Origin: Mycolicibacterium litorale | GTDB lineage: Bacteria; Actinomycetota; Actinomycetes; Mycobacteriales; Mycobacteriaceae | Length of the DNA: 64,000 nucleotides | Direction of reading: 5' to 3' | Assembly: GCA_002007745.1 (NCBI GenBank) | Contig: CP019882.1 | Location: 3,658,001-3,722,000, forward strand | In this document: positions 26,940 through 35,811 of the stretch, in pieces | How the letters are laid out: each line of letters opens with the position of its first letter | Position numbering within the stretch: the first letter of the stretch is position 1 | Translations under genes and position numbers: made by a program | The notes under the pieces: model-generated | What the model was told of the DNA's origin: nothing | The model's database searches: none | What the model saw: only the letters and a program-made list of their open reading frames with translations

Positions 26940-28131
26940 GCGACAACCTTCCGGCTGTGATGGAACAGCTCACCGAGCTGCTCGGCGGCCGGCTCGCGGC
27001 GATAATCGAACGGACCTCGCATCTAGTCGAAATCGACAGTGGCTCGAACGATCCCGACGGTGTCAATGCCGTCGTGTCAGTGATCGAGACGGCACTGTCG
27101 GGTTTGGGTTTCACCGGTCGCCACCATGAGATCGGGCCGGACCGCGGGCGCCTGTTCAGTTCCTCGCTCCGACTCGGAGATGGGGCGAGGGTGCTCATAT
27201 TGGGCCATGCCGACACGGTGTGGCCGCGGGGAACGGCCGCGCAGTGGCCATTCGACAACGACGGCACCCGATTGAGTGGGCCCGGTGTCGGCGATATGAA
27301 ATGCGCGCTGTCGATGGCGGTGGAGGCGATTAGCGCGGCCATCGCCGTCGCACCGCACCAACTGGGCGAGATCACCTACGCGCTGGTCCCTGACGAGGAG
27401 CTCGGCAGCGTCGGCAGCCGAGCAGCGATCGAGGAATGGGGACGGGCGGCGGACCTATGCCTGACGCTGGAGGCCGGAGCCCCGGGTGGTGGGACTATCA
27501 CATCCCGGGGAGCAGTCGGCGCCATGGTCGTTCGGCTCACCGGCCGGACGTCACACTCCACCGATCCGAGCGGGATCAGCGCGCTGAGCGCCGCGGCCCG
27601 ATTGGTCACAGCGATCGAGGCGCTCACCGACCGGGCGGCAGGCCTCATCTGCACCGTCGGCATCCTCAACGCCGGAACCGCCCGCCAAGTGGTACCCGGC
27701 TGCGCCGAACTCCACATCGACCTGCGGGCACCCGACACGTCGACGGGACATCAACTGACACAGCGAATCCGAGAACTCGCGACCACGGCCGCGGCCGGGC
27801 GACTGCAAATCGAGGTGCTCGGGGTATCACACGTCCCGCCATGGCTGCCGACCGTTCCGCGCCCGTGTTCGCCATGGCAGCAAGCCTGGCCCACACCGCG
27901 GGTTGGACCCCCTTCGGTGTCGCCGAGATGGGCGGATCCGATGGCAGCTTCGTCGCCGACCAGGGCACCCCCACCCTCGACGGCCTGGGGCCGGTCGCGT
28001 TCGACCAGTGCAGCAGCCGAGAGACCGTCGAGATCGCGACCATCATCCCTCGCACCGCGCTACTGGCCGGTCTGATCACCCAAGCCGGTGCGGTCACGAC
28101 GGCGGGGCCACCGAAAAGGCTTGGGAGTTAA
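26936..28131 (+). CDS. M20-family metallopeptidase/amidohydrolase, frameshifted
   Basis: Carboxypeptidase G2/ArgE-type dizinc hydrolase, about 398 aa restored. Metal and catalytic residues: H and D in LILGHADTVWP, D in SGPGVGDMKCALS, the Glu pair in LVPDEELGSVGS. The dimerisation domain runs from about residue 180 to 290. The frame breaks at CC 27839-27840; one added base gives VPPMAADRSAPVFAM and a normal end with GSDGSFVADQGTPTLDGLGPV. The usual final metal-binding His after that motif is a Cys (AFDQCSS). Expected role: cleaving an N-acyl or peptide-like bond in the island's substrate. Confidence 0.83.
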
Positions 28132-28204
28132 CGCAGTTTTCACGCCGAGTGCTGGCCCAACAGCCGCACCCATGCCAAGATTGTTGCAATAAGCACCACA
28201 GGAA

Positions 28205-28220
28205 TTGTCATATTAACAAC
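28205..28220. promoter_or_regulatory. Island operator motif, copy 4 (upstream of the oxidation genes)
   Basis: TTGTCA-TATTAA-CAAC in the gap between the M20 gene and the acyl-CoA-dehydrogenase gene. The surrounding 28170-28225 is much richer in A and T than the rest of the island, as expected for a promoter. A further half-site, GTTGCAATAAG, is at 28183-28193. Confidence 0.55.
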
Positions 28221-28281
28221 GAGCCGCCTGGCTCCGGCTGAACGGCGCGGATTACGAGATCCACGGTCACGGTGTACTCCG

Positions 28282-28578
28282 CACGACCAGCTGTCGGCAG
28301 CGTTTCCCGCTGTCCGCGTTTCCGTGGTGAGCGTTGAGCTCACCGACGGACGCCGCTCGACTCACCGGGTCCAGGGCGCTCGTGGTGACGCCGATGATCC
28401 GAACTGGACCAACGTGATCAAAGCCAAGGCAATCGAACATCTCGGCGCCGACGAAGGAGATTTCCCACCCGCCACAACATCACCGAGCAATGCACTCGGG
28501 TACCGCACATTTTTCCAGGCCAGTTCAGCCTGCGCCATCCATTCGAGCGCCGAATCCAAGGAACACCATGACAACTGA
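28282..28578 (+). pseudogene. C-terminal remnant of an MmgE/PrpD-family gene
   Basis: In one frame this reads HDQLSAAFPAVRVSVVSVEL, TDGRRSTHRVQGARGDADDP and NWTNVIKAKAIEHLG. The complete MmgE/PrpD protein at 32241-33536 has the parallel end DPELTAEFPQRR, VVVRTADGAELSSG, GEGDDPGWENRALDKARRLLG. Nothing of the preceding ~330 residues is present, so this looks like the tail of a lost paralogue, left between the M20 gene and the acyl-CoA-dehydrogenase gene. A GTG at 28324 could still express 84 residues. The end overlaps the next start by 11 bases. Confidence 0.6.
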
Positions 28579-29751
28579 AAGTAACGCCAAGCGCCTGGCG
28601 GCCCTGGACGCACTCGCTCCAGCATTCCGGGAACGTGCCGCCCGGTATGACACCGAAGCCATCTTCCCGAGGAGAATTTCCGCGAGCTTGCCGACGCGGG
28701 CCTACTCTCGCTGACCGTGCCGGAGAAGTGGGGCGGCGATGGACTATGGGGCGAGGGCGGATACGTCGAGTACTACGAGGTCCTCGAACACCTGGCCAGC
28801 ATTGACCCTCCGACAGGTCAACTCCTGCAAGTCCATTCCCACGCTCTGGGCATGCTCGCTCATGTCGCCACCGACGAACAGGCCCAGGAGTACCTCGTCC
28901 CGATCGCACGGTCCGGACAGCGGGTCGCGTCCGTCGGCAGCGAATCGGTGCCCGGCAAGACCAATCGGGGCAACTCCACCTCCGAACTGGTCCGTGGCGA
29001 CAACGGGCGGTGGCGGCTGACGTGCGAGAAGCATTTCGCGTCAGTCGGACCGGGCGCGGACTATCTGATCATCTGGACGGCCGTCCCGGGCGAAGACTCC
29101 TACGACGCTCGCAGCGTCGCCATCCTGGTGCCGCGCGATATTCCCGAGATCGAGTGGATCAACAACTGGGACACCCTCGGAATGCGCCCCACCGTCAGCT
29201 GGGGAGTGCGGATCAACGACTGGGAGGTGCCCGAGTCAGCGATGTTCGGCCACAGTGGCTGGTTCGAGGACAGCGATCCGCGAACGTTCACGTTGGGATT
29301 TGCCGCCAACCACATCGGTTCCGCCCGAGCCGCTTTGGAGTTCACCATCGGATGGGTGAAGGAACGTCCGCACCTCAGCACCGATCAGATCATTCAGCAT
29401 CAGATCGGCACAATGTCGGCCTACGTGCAGGCTGCTCGCACGTCGCTGCTGACCGCCGCGCGCGCATGGGAAGAGCACCCCGGTGCGGCCGCCGAGTTGG
29501 CCTCGGTCCAGACACTCGTGGTAGCCAAGGAGATTGCGCTTCAGGTGACCCAGCAGGCCTTCGACGTGTGCGGGGCTAGATCGATCTTCAAACGCTACCA
29601 ACTCGAGCAGATCTTCCGCGACACCCGAACCTTCACGCTGCACTACCGCGTCGACGGCTATGTGCGCGACCTCGGGGCGTCTCTGATCGCCGGCGACTAC
29701 AACTTGCGCGGCAACGGCGGCGTGGCACCCGCACCGGTCGCCGGGGCCTGA
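28568..29751 (+). CDS. Acyl-CoA dehydrogenase-fold flavoprotein, frameshifted
   Basis: About 394 aa restored. N-terminal helices MTTESNAKRLAALDALAPAF, the SLTVPEKWGGDG segment, flavin-contacting VASVGSESVPGKTNRGN and FASVGPGADYLIIWT, and the C-terminal helical domain with AFDVCGARSIFKRYQLEQIFRDTRTFTLHYRVDGY. The end resembles the flavin monooxygenase branch (DszC/SfnB/HpaH-like) as much as true dehydrogenases; a catalytic Glu is not obvious. The frame breaks at C3 28666-28668; one added base gives IFPEENFRELADAGLLSLTV. First gene of the unit with the FAD oxidase, Rieske oxygenase and MmgE/PrpD protein. Confidence 0.83.
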
Positions 29752-29787
29752 AGACCAACGACTCCCACCAATGAGAACCGGAGAATC

Positions 29788-30971
29788 ATGAATCGCGACT
29801 TCGACACCATCGTTGTCGGCGTGGGCGGCATCGGCTCGGCGGCGTGTTACTGGGCTGCCCGGGCCGGTGAACGCGTCCTCGGCTTGGAGCAGTTCGACCT
29901 GTACCACCCCAACGGCGCCTCCCAGGACCACTCCCGCATCATCAGGCTGGCACAGTTTGAGGAGCCGTACGCCAGTTTGGCGCCCGCCGCCTACCGCGCT
30001 TGGCATGACGTCGAGGCGGAATCGGGAATCCAGCTCGTCGTGAAGACCGGCGGCCTGATCATCGAGGATGTCAGCGCGCGCGCCGGACTCGACACCGGCG
30101 ACCGGAACATCGAGGGCTACATTCGCGCATTCCAGCATCACGGCGTGGATTTCGAACTGCTCACCGCCCAGCAGGTGATGTCACGATGGCCGCAGTACAC
30201 GCTGCGCGGCGACGAGAGAGCTATCTTCCAAGAAGAATCCGGACTCGTCGACGCCGCCAAGGGCATCGCCGTGCACATCGCGCTGGCTCGCGCCCGAGGT
30301 GCGCAGATCAAGGACAACAGCCCCGTACGCGCGATGCGGTCAACGCCGCTCGGCGTGGAGGTCGTGACCGACGACGAGACCTATCTGGCTCGTCGCGTCA
30401 TCACCGCCGCCGACGGGTGGACCAACGAGATCCTGCCGCCGGAGGCGACACCCCTGCCCTATGTCGTCACCCAGGAACAGGTCACCTACTACTCGACGGA
30501 GAACCTTGCCGATTTCACCCCGAGCGGTTCCCGGTTTTCATGTGGCATGGCGCGGACAACTTCTACGGATTTCCCGTCTACGGCGAGGTTGCCACGAAAC
30601 TGGGGCAGCACCTCGGTGGCCACCACGTCACCTCCCGCACAAGGACATTCGACCCGGATCCGGTCCGGATCGAACGGCAGCGGACCTTCCTGGTCGAACG
30701 CATCCCGGGCTTCCTCGGACCTGAGCTCTACACCAAGACCTGTCTCTACACCATTCCACCGGACAACAATTTCGTGCTCGGTCCGTTGGCGTCCGATCCC
30801 CGCATCTGCGTCTTCATCGGCGCCGGGCATGCCTACAAGTTCGCCAGCTTGATGGGTCAGATCCTCGCCGACCTCGCGCTGACTGGAACCACGGCAGAGA
30901 ACATCGCCGGCCTGGAAACCAACCGGCCCGCGTTGATCGACCCCGATTTCGCTGCCCGCTATCACCGATGA
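29788..30971 (+). CDS. FAD-dependent amine oxidase, monomeric sarcosine oxidase/N-methyltryptophan oxidase type, frameshifted
   Basis: About 394 aa restored. Rossmann motif TIVVGVGGIGSAACYWAARAG near the N-terminus, then LEQFDLYHPNGASQDHSRIIRL, a family signature. The C-terminal part has the cysteine motif KTCLYTIPPDNNFVLG, matching the Cys that carries covalent FAD in monomeric sarcosine oxidase, and GAGHAYKFASLMGQILADL. The frame breaks at the C4 run 30518-30521; one added base gives FTPERFPVFMWHGADNF. Such enzymes oxidise secondary N-methyl amines to imine, formaldehyde and peroxide. Starts MNRDFDTIVV at 29788 after GGAGAATC. Confidence 0.88.
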
Positions 30972-30984
30972 GGTGCCGCAGACC

Positions 30985-32244
30985 ATGATGACTTCCCCCG
31001 AGCAAGGCCCGGCGCTGAACATCCGCCCAGGCTGGGCGTTACCAAGTGCCGCATACCACGACCCGGCGATCTACCGAAAGGAGCTCACCGATATCTTCCA
31101 CAGCGGGTGGCTGTTCGCGGCCACCTCCGCCCAACTGGCCAATCCCGGCGACACCCTGACCTGGACTGTGGGATCAGAATCAGTGGTGTTGGCCCGCACC
31201 ACGTCCGGTGCCGTCGCGGCCATGCACAACACCTGCCGCCACCGCGGCTGCCGGATTACGCCGGACGGGACTGCCCAAGGCCGGGCGCTGGTGTGCCCTT
31301 ACCACAACTGGGCCTACCGGCTCGACGGCTCGTTCGCCGGTGCACCCCACATGGGTGACGCGCTCACCGCCGAGCTGCGGTCCGAACTCGGGCTCGTCCC
31401 AGTGCCGGTCAGCGAATTCGCGGGGCTGATCTTCGTCTGCTTCAGCCAAAGCCCACCGCCGATCGAGCGCGCGCACGACGCCATCACCGCTCACGTTGGA
31501 CGCTATCGCGCGCAGGCCACCCAAATCACCTCCGTCCACCACTACGAGGTGGACGCGAATTGGAAGGTTCTGGTAGAGAACAACCGCGAGTGCTATCACT
31601 GCTCGCCGAATCATCCGGAGTTCTGTCTGTCGAATTACGAACTCGGCATGCCTGGCGACAGTCGAACAAACCAGCGTTACCAGGAGGTCGTCACCCGGCA
31701 ACGCCACCGCTGGAGCGAACAAGGGCTTCCGGTCGACGACGTCAGCTTTCCCGACGGCGACTTCTTCCGGGTGGCGCGATTGCCACTCAAGGACGGCTAT
31801 CTGACCGAGTCGATGTCCGGCCAGCTGGTCGGACCGCTGCTGGGCGACCTCGCCTCCCCCGATGTCGGCAGCATCCGAATAGTAACGTTGCCCAACAGCT
31901 GGATTCACGTGAATGCAGACTATGTGATGGCCACCCGGCTGACCCCGATCGATGAGAACACCACCCACGTCGATGTGACATTCCAGGTGCGGGACGGGGC
32001 GCGAGCCGGGATCGACTACGAGATCGGCGACGTCGAGGCCGTCTGGGTCGCCACCTCCGAGCAGGACTGGGCGTTGTGTGAAAAAACCCACGCCGGAATA
32101 CGTTCCGCCGGTTATCGCCCTGGTCCGCTGTCCCCGGTCACCGAAGGCTCGGTGGTGGACTTCCACATCTGGTGGGCGCACCGACTCGGCATCGACGCCG
32201 TCGGCCAGTCCGCGACGACAATCGGAAACGAGGCGGTCTCGTGA
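30985..32244 (+). CDS. Rieske non-heme iron oxygenase alpha subunit (quaternary amine/choline monooxygenase-like)
   Basis: 419 aa. Rieske cluster ligands in NTCRHRGCRI and ALVCPYHNWAYRLDGSF. The mononuclear iron triad is in LVENNRECYHCSPNHPEF (two His four residues apart) and EQDWALCEKTH (Asp). The arrangement fits choline-monooxygenase or carnitine/betaine N-demethylase relatives more than ring-hydroxylating dioxygenases; no beta subunit follows. No reductase is encoded in the island; the nearest flavin/2Fe-2S reductase is dmmB at 42404. Start ATG 30985 or 30988. It follows the FAD oxidase by 13 bases and overlaps the next gene as GTGA. Confidence 0.9.
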   Translation: MMTSPEQGPALNIRPGWALPSAAYHDPAIYRKELTDIFHSGWLFAATSAQLANPGDTLTWTVGSESVVLARTTSGAVAAMHNTCRHRGCRITPDGTAQGRALVCPYHNWAYRLDGSFAGAPHMGDALTAELRSELGLVPVPVSEFAGLIFVCFSQSPPPIERAHDAITAHVGRYRAQATQITSVHHYEVDANWKVLVENNRECYHCSPNHPEFCLSNYELGMPGDSRTNQRYQEVVTRQRHRWSEQGLPVDDVSFPDGDFFRVARLPLKDGYLTESMSGQLVGPLLGDLASPDVGSIRIVTLPNSWIHVNADYVMATRLTPIDENTTHVDVTFQVRDGARAGIDYEIGDVEAVWVATSEQDWALCEKTHAGIRSAGYRPGPLSPVTEGSVVDFHIWWAHRLGIDAVGQSATTIGNEAVS

Positions 32245-33536
32245 GCACCGCCCGTACCGCCAGCGATTTCGCGACGACGTTCGAACTCGCGGAGTTGTCC
32301 CCATCGGCCCGGCGCCGCCTCGAGCTGGCCGTGCTCGACCTGGCGGCGGTTTGTCACGCCGGGCGGCCAGCCCCGGCGGCCCGGATAGCCGTCGACACGG
32401 CAGAGACGGTCTTCGGCACCGGACGGTCAACCGCTTGGCTTGACGACAGGCGGCTCAGCCCGGCGGCCGCAGCCTTGGCCAACGGCGTGCTGGCCAATGT
32501 CTTGGACCTCGATGACGGACACAGTCTGACCAAGGGCCATCCCGGTGCCGTTGTGATCCCCGCTGCAATCGCGGTTGCCGAGCACGTCCAAGCGTCCGTG
32601 CAGGCGATTCTCGCCGCGATCGCCGTCGGCTACGAGGTCGCGGTGCGCGCCGCCGTCGCCCAACACGACCGGTGGCCGCAGTACCACGGCACGGGGTCTT
32701 GGGGCGCCGTCGGTGCCGCCGCAGCGGCGGCCCGCCTGCTCGGGTCGGATGCGGCGACCTGCCGTCACGCGATCAGTCTCGCCGAGTACCACGGGCCGCT
32801 CGCACTGATCATGCGCTCCGTCGCCGAACCCGCCATGACCAAGGACGGGATCGGTTGGGGCGCTATGACCGGGGTTGCCAGCGCATTCCTCGCGGATTCC
32901 GGGTTCACCTCCACGACAGGGCAATTCGCTGATATGGAGTTCAGCGACTGGGATCAACGCAGGGTGGTCGAGGAACTGTACCTGAAGCCGTTCCCCTGCT
33001 GCCGGTGGGCCCAGTCGGCGGTTGTGGCCGCTGCAAGCATTTCGGCGGTCCCAGGATTCGATCCTGCACGGATCACCTCGATCGAGATTCACACCTTCGA
33101 TGCGGCAGCGGCACTGGCCGCCTCACCGCCCACCGACACCGAGCAGGCCCAGTACAGCTTGGTCTGGCCGGTCGCCTGCCAATTGGGGTTGGGGCGATAC
33201 GGGGTGGCGGAGGCCCTGGGTGAGTTCGACAATCCGGCGGCGAATCGGCTATTGCCACTCATCCGGACAGTCGTGGATCCCGAGCTCACCGCGGAGTTCC
33301 CGCAACGACGGCTGAGCTCGGTCGTCGTGCGAACCGCCGACGGTGCCGAACTATCGTCGGGCATCACCGAACCCTGGGGTGAGGGTGACGACCCGGGGTG
33401 GGAGAACCGCGCGCTGGACAAGGCGCGCCGCCTCCTGGGGCCGGCGCCAACGTGGCCGATCGCATTCACCTCGACGGGGGTCGAACAAGTGCTGTCCTGC
33501 CTCCTGCAGTCCGTCGACCGCGGCGCAGCCGACTGA
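32241..33536 (+). CDS. MmgE/PrpD family protein
   Basis: 431 aa. Typical blocks: LANGVLANVLDLDDGH, HPGAVVIPAAIAVAE, GYEVAVRAAVAQH, GTGSWGAVGAAAAAARLLG, MRSVAEPAMTKDGIGWGAMTG and YLKPFPCCRWAQSAV. The family includes 2-methylcitrate dehydratase, cis-aconitate decarboxylase and isomerase-type members, so a dehydratase or decarboxylase acting on a carboxylic acid product is likely, with substrate unknown. GTG 32241 overlaps the Rieske stop. It ends the island, 45 bases before ephG. Confidence 0.87.
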   Translation: MSTARTASDFATTFELAELSPSARRRLELAVLDLAAVCHAGRPAPAARIAVDTAETVFGTGRSTAWLDDRRLSPAAAALANGVLANVLDLDDGHSLTKGHPGAVVIPAAIAVAEHVQASVQAILAAIAVGYEVAVRAAVAQHDRWPQYHGTGSWGAVGAAAAAARLLGSDAATCRHAISLAEYHGPLALIMRSVAEPAMTKDGIGWGAMTGVASAFLADSGFTSTTGQFADMEFSDWDQRRVVEELYLKPFPCCRWAQSAVVAAASISAVPGFDPARITSIEIHTFDAAAALAASPPTDTEQAQYSLVWPVACQLGLGRYGVAEALGEFDNPAANRLLPLIRTVVDPELTAEFPQRRLSSVVVRTADGAELSSGITEPWGEGDDPGWENRALDKARRLLGPAPTWPIAFTSTGVEQVLSCLLQSVDRGAAD

Positions 33537-33581
33537 CCGAACCGAGATCGGTGCCCTGCGTCGAGGTCTACTCTGGCGAGC

Positions 33582-34022
33582 ATGACCGAGCAGACCACCA
33601 ACGTGAGCTCCGATATCGACAATGCGCACACCGTCGAGGTTTTCCTGTCCGCGCTGCAGGCCGAGGACTTGACGACCGCCGACGCCCAATTGGACGACAA
33701 CCTGGTCTACGAGAACGTCGGCTTCCCGACCATCCGCGGCCGGGCCCGGACCATGAAACTGTTCCGGCGGATGCAGGGCAAGGGCGGCTTCGAGGTGAAG
33801 ATCCACCGCATCGCCGTCAACGGCCCGGTCGTGCTGACCGAGCGCACCGATGTCCTGGTGATCGGGCCGGTGCGGCTGCAGTTCTGGGTGTGTGGCGTCT
33901 TCGAGGTGAGCAACGGCCGAATCACACTATGGCGGGACTACTTCGACATGTTCGACTTCAGCAAGGCGATCGCCCGCGGCATTCTCGGTGCGGTCGTGCC
34001 GGGGCTGCGCCCGCGGCTGTGA
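33582..34022 (+). CDS. ephG: Limonene-1,2-epoxide hydrolase family protein EphG
   Basis: 146 aa, single SnoaL-like/LEH domain. Signature segments VEVFLSALQAEDLTTADAQL, YENVGFPTIRGR, the active-site strand TERTDVLVIG with Arg-x-Asp, and FEVSNGRITLWRDYFDMFDF with the second catalytic Asp. The family hydrolyses epoxides with water directly rather than through an ester intermediate. The orthologue in M. tuberculosis is Rv2740 (ephG), whose left neighbour there is Rv2739c; here the 15.7-kb island lies between. It converges with pspM, 10 bases apart. Confidence 0.9.
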   Translation: MTEQTTNVSSDIDNAHTVEVFLSALQAEDLTTADAQLDDNLVYENVGFPTIRGRARTMKLFRRMQGKGGFEVKIHRIAVNGPVVLTERTDVLVIGPVRLQFWVCGVFEVSNGRITLWRDYFDMFDFSKAIARGILGAVVPGLRPRL

Positions 34023-34032
34023 TCTCGGCTGA

Positions 34033-34863
34033 TCAGGCTCGTCGCAACCGGCCGAGCTCGTCGAAGGCCTGCGCCCACCCGGTCAGCCGGTCGGTGGCGT
34101 CGGCCAGCTCGTTGCGGTAGCGCTGCGCCGACATCGGGGAACTGGACAGCGAGCCTGTGTTGGCCGCGGATACCAGTTGCGCTGCGGCGGTGACCATTTC
34201 GTTGTACTGCCGCACACCATGATTGAGCTGGGCGGTGAACGCGTTGATGGTCGGCGCCAGGTACGACCGCGAGTTGGGCGTCTCCATGGCCGCGCGCTCG
34301 ATCGACACCACCTCGTCGGCGGTGGCCGCCATGGTGGCCGCGGTCCGGTTGGCCGCTTCGGTCAGTTCGCGGATCTCCTCCGGCGGCAACATGTTTCCCC
34401 GGGTCATCACGCCGAGCAGGGAATGCAGTCCGCGCTCCGAAGCCCCCAGCGCCGACATCGACGGCCGGGCCACTGACCCGTGCGGCGGTAGTCGCCGTCC
34501 ACTGACCTGACGCTGCGGCGGTAGCGGCTCGGCGCGCAGCCAGCGATAACGCAACAGCAGCAGGGTCGCCGGCGCCGCCGCTCCGGCGGCGATCACCCCG
34601 GTGATGATCAGCCCCCACACCGGCACACTCCAGGTGGCGAGCAACCCGGTGACCGCCACCCAGAACACCGACGCGAACGCGAAGAACAGACCCAGCCGCA
34701 AAGCCCAGCGGCGCTTGCGCAGCAGCCGGGCCCGCGGGTCGGCGGCGGCACTGAGCCTCTGGGCCGCCACGTCGGCATATTCACTGACGGCGTCGACACC
34801 GCGCTGCAGGGTCGAACGCCACTGTCGCGATACGAATCCCGGCTTGTCGGGTGTCACCGCCAT
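34033..34863 (-). CDS. pspM: Phage-shock/envelope-stress membrane protein PspM (Rv2743c family)
   Basis: 276 aa with two adjacent membrane helices (LRLGLFFAFASVFWVAVTGLL and VWGLIITGVIAAGAAAPATLLLL) near residues 55-105 and a long helical C-terminal domain ending RLTGWAQAFDELGRLRRA. It matches Rv2743c, the membrane partner of the ClgR-PspA envelope-stress system. The start MAVTPDKPGF at 34863 is 14 bases after the pspA stop. The fourth gene of the M. tuberculosis operon (Rv2742c, PspN) is absent: ephG follows on the other strand. Confidence 0.87.
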   Translation of the reverse strand: MAVTPDKPGFVSRQWRSTLQRGVDAVSEYADVAAQRLSAAADPRARLLRKRRWALRLGLFFAFASVFWVAVTGLLATWSVPVWGLIITGVIAAGAAAPATLLLLRYRWLRAEPLPPQRQVSGRRLPPHGSVARPSMSALGASERGLHSLLGVMTRGNMLPPEEIRELTEAANRTAATMAATADEVVSIERAAMETPNSRSYLAPTINAFTAQLNHGVRQYNEMVTAAAQLVSAANTGSLSSSPMSAQRYRNELADATDRLTGWAQAFDELGRLRRA

Positions 34864-34877
34864 CGAAGTACCCGTCT

Positions 34878-35699
34878 TTACTGCCCGAGCGGCTTCTCGG
34901 CCTCGGGGGTGATCGCCGGGGCGGCCGGCGTGGCCGGGGCGGCGCCAGCCGCCGGAGTGGCGCCAGAAGGCAGCGCCTCGCCGCGCATCGAGGCACGGAT
35001 CTGTTCGAGGCGGGAATGGCCGGCCATCTGCACGCTGGCCTGCTGGACTTCCATCATCCGACCCTGGACCGAGTTCTGCGCCAGCTCCGCCGCGCCCATC
35101 GCGTTGGCGTACCGGCGCTCGATCTTGTCGCGCACCTCGTCGAGGCTGGGGGTGTTACCCGGGGCCGCGATATCGCTCATCGACCGCAGCGAGGCGCTGA
35201 CCTGTTCCTGCATCTTGGCCTGCTCCAGCTGGGACAGCAGCTTGGTGCGCTCGGCGATCTTCTGCTGCAGCACCATGGCGTTCTGTTCGACCGCCTTCTT
35301 AGCCTGCCCCGCCGCCTGCAGCGCCTGGTCGTGTAGACCCTTGAGGTCCTCCACGCTCTGCTCGGCGGTGACCAGCTGGGCCGCAAAGGCCTCGGCGGCG
35401 TTGTTGTACTCGGTGGCCTTGGCCGCATCACCGGAGGCCACCGCCTGGTCGGCAAGGGTCAGCGCCTGGCGGACATTGACCTGCAGCTTCTCGATGTCGG
35501 CGAGCTGACGGTTCAGCCGCATCTCCAGCTGGCGCTGATTGCCGATCACCTGAGCCGCCTGCTGGGTCAGCGCCTGGTGTTGCCGCTGCGCTTCCTCGAT
35601 GGCCTGCTGGATCTGCACCTTCGGATCGGCGTACTCGTCGACCTTGGAGCTGAACAGCGCCATCAGGTACTTCCACGCCTTGGTGAACGGATTGGCCAT
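34878..35699 (-). CDS. pspA: PspA/IM30-family protein (35-kDa antigen)
   Basis: 273 aa. Starts MANPFTKAWKYLMALFSSKV with an amphipathic membrane-binding helix. The body is coiled coil: DPKVQIQQAIEEAQRQHQAL, RQLEMRLNRQLADIEKL, VEQNAMVLQQKIAERTKLL, all PspA hallmarks. The C-terminal tail is Ala/Pro rich. It maintains the cytoplasmic membrane under stress and binds ClgR in M. tuberculosis. ATG 35699 is chosen over an upstream in-frame start at 35753. It lies in the clgR-pspA-pspM operon. Confidence 0.93.
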   Translation of the reverse strand: MANPFTKAWKYLMALFSSKVDEYADPKVQIQQAIEEAQRQHQALTQQAAQVIGNQRQLEMRLNRQLADIEKLQVNVRQALTLADQAVASGDAAKATEYNNAAEAFAAQLVTAEQSVEDLKGLHDQALQAAGQAKKAVEQNAMVLQQKIAERTKLLSQLEQAKMQEQVSASLRSMSDIAAPGNTPSLDEVRDKIERRYANAMGAAELAQNSVQGRMMEVQQASVQMAGHSRLEQIRASMRGEALPSGATPAAGAAPATPAAPAITPEAEKPLGQ

Positions 35700-35811
35700 C
35701 AGTTGCCCCGCCTTCGTGTCGAGTGCCGCAGTGTGGTGGTGGTCGAACCCCAATTTATCGGTTCACGATGCCCGGCCACAGCGGTGTGGGCATGTCCGCC
35801 GGTCAATGAGG

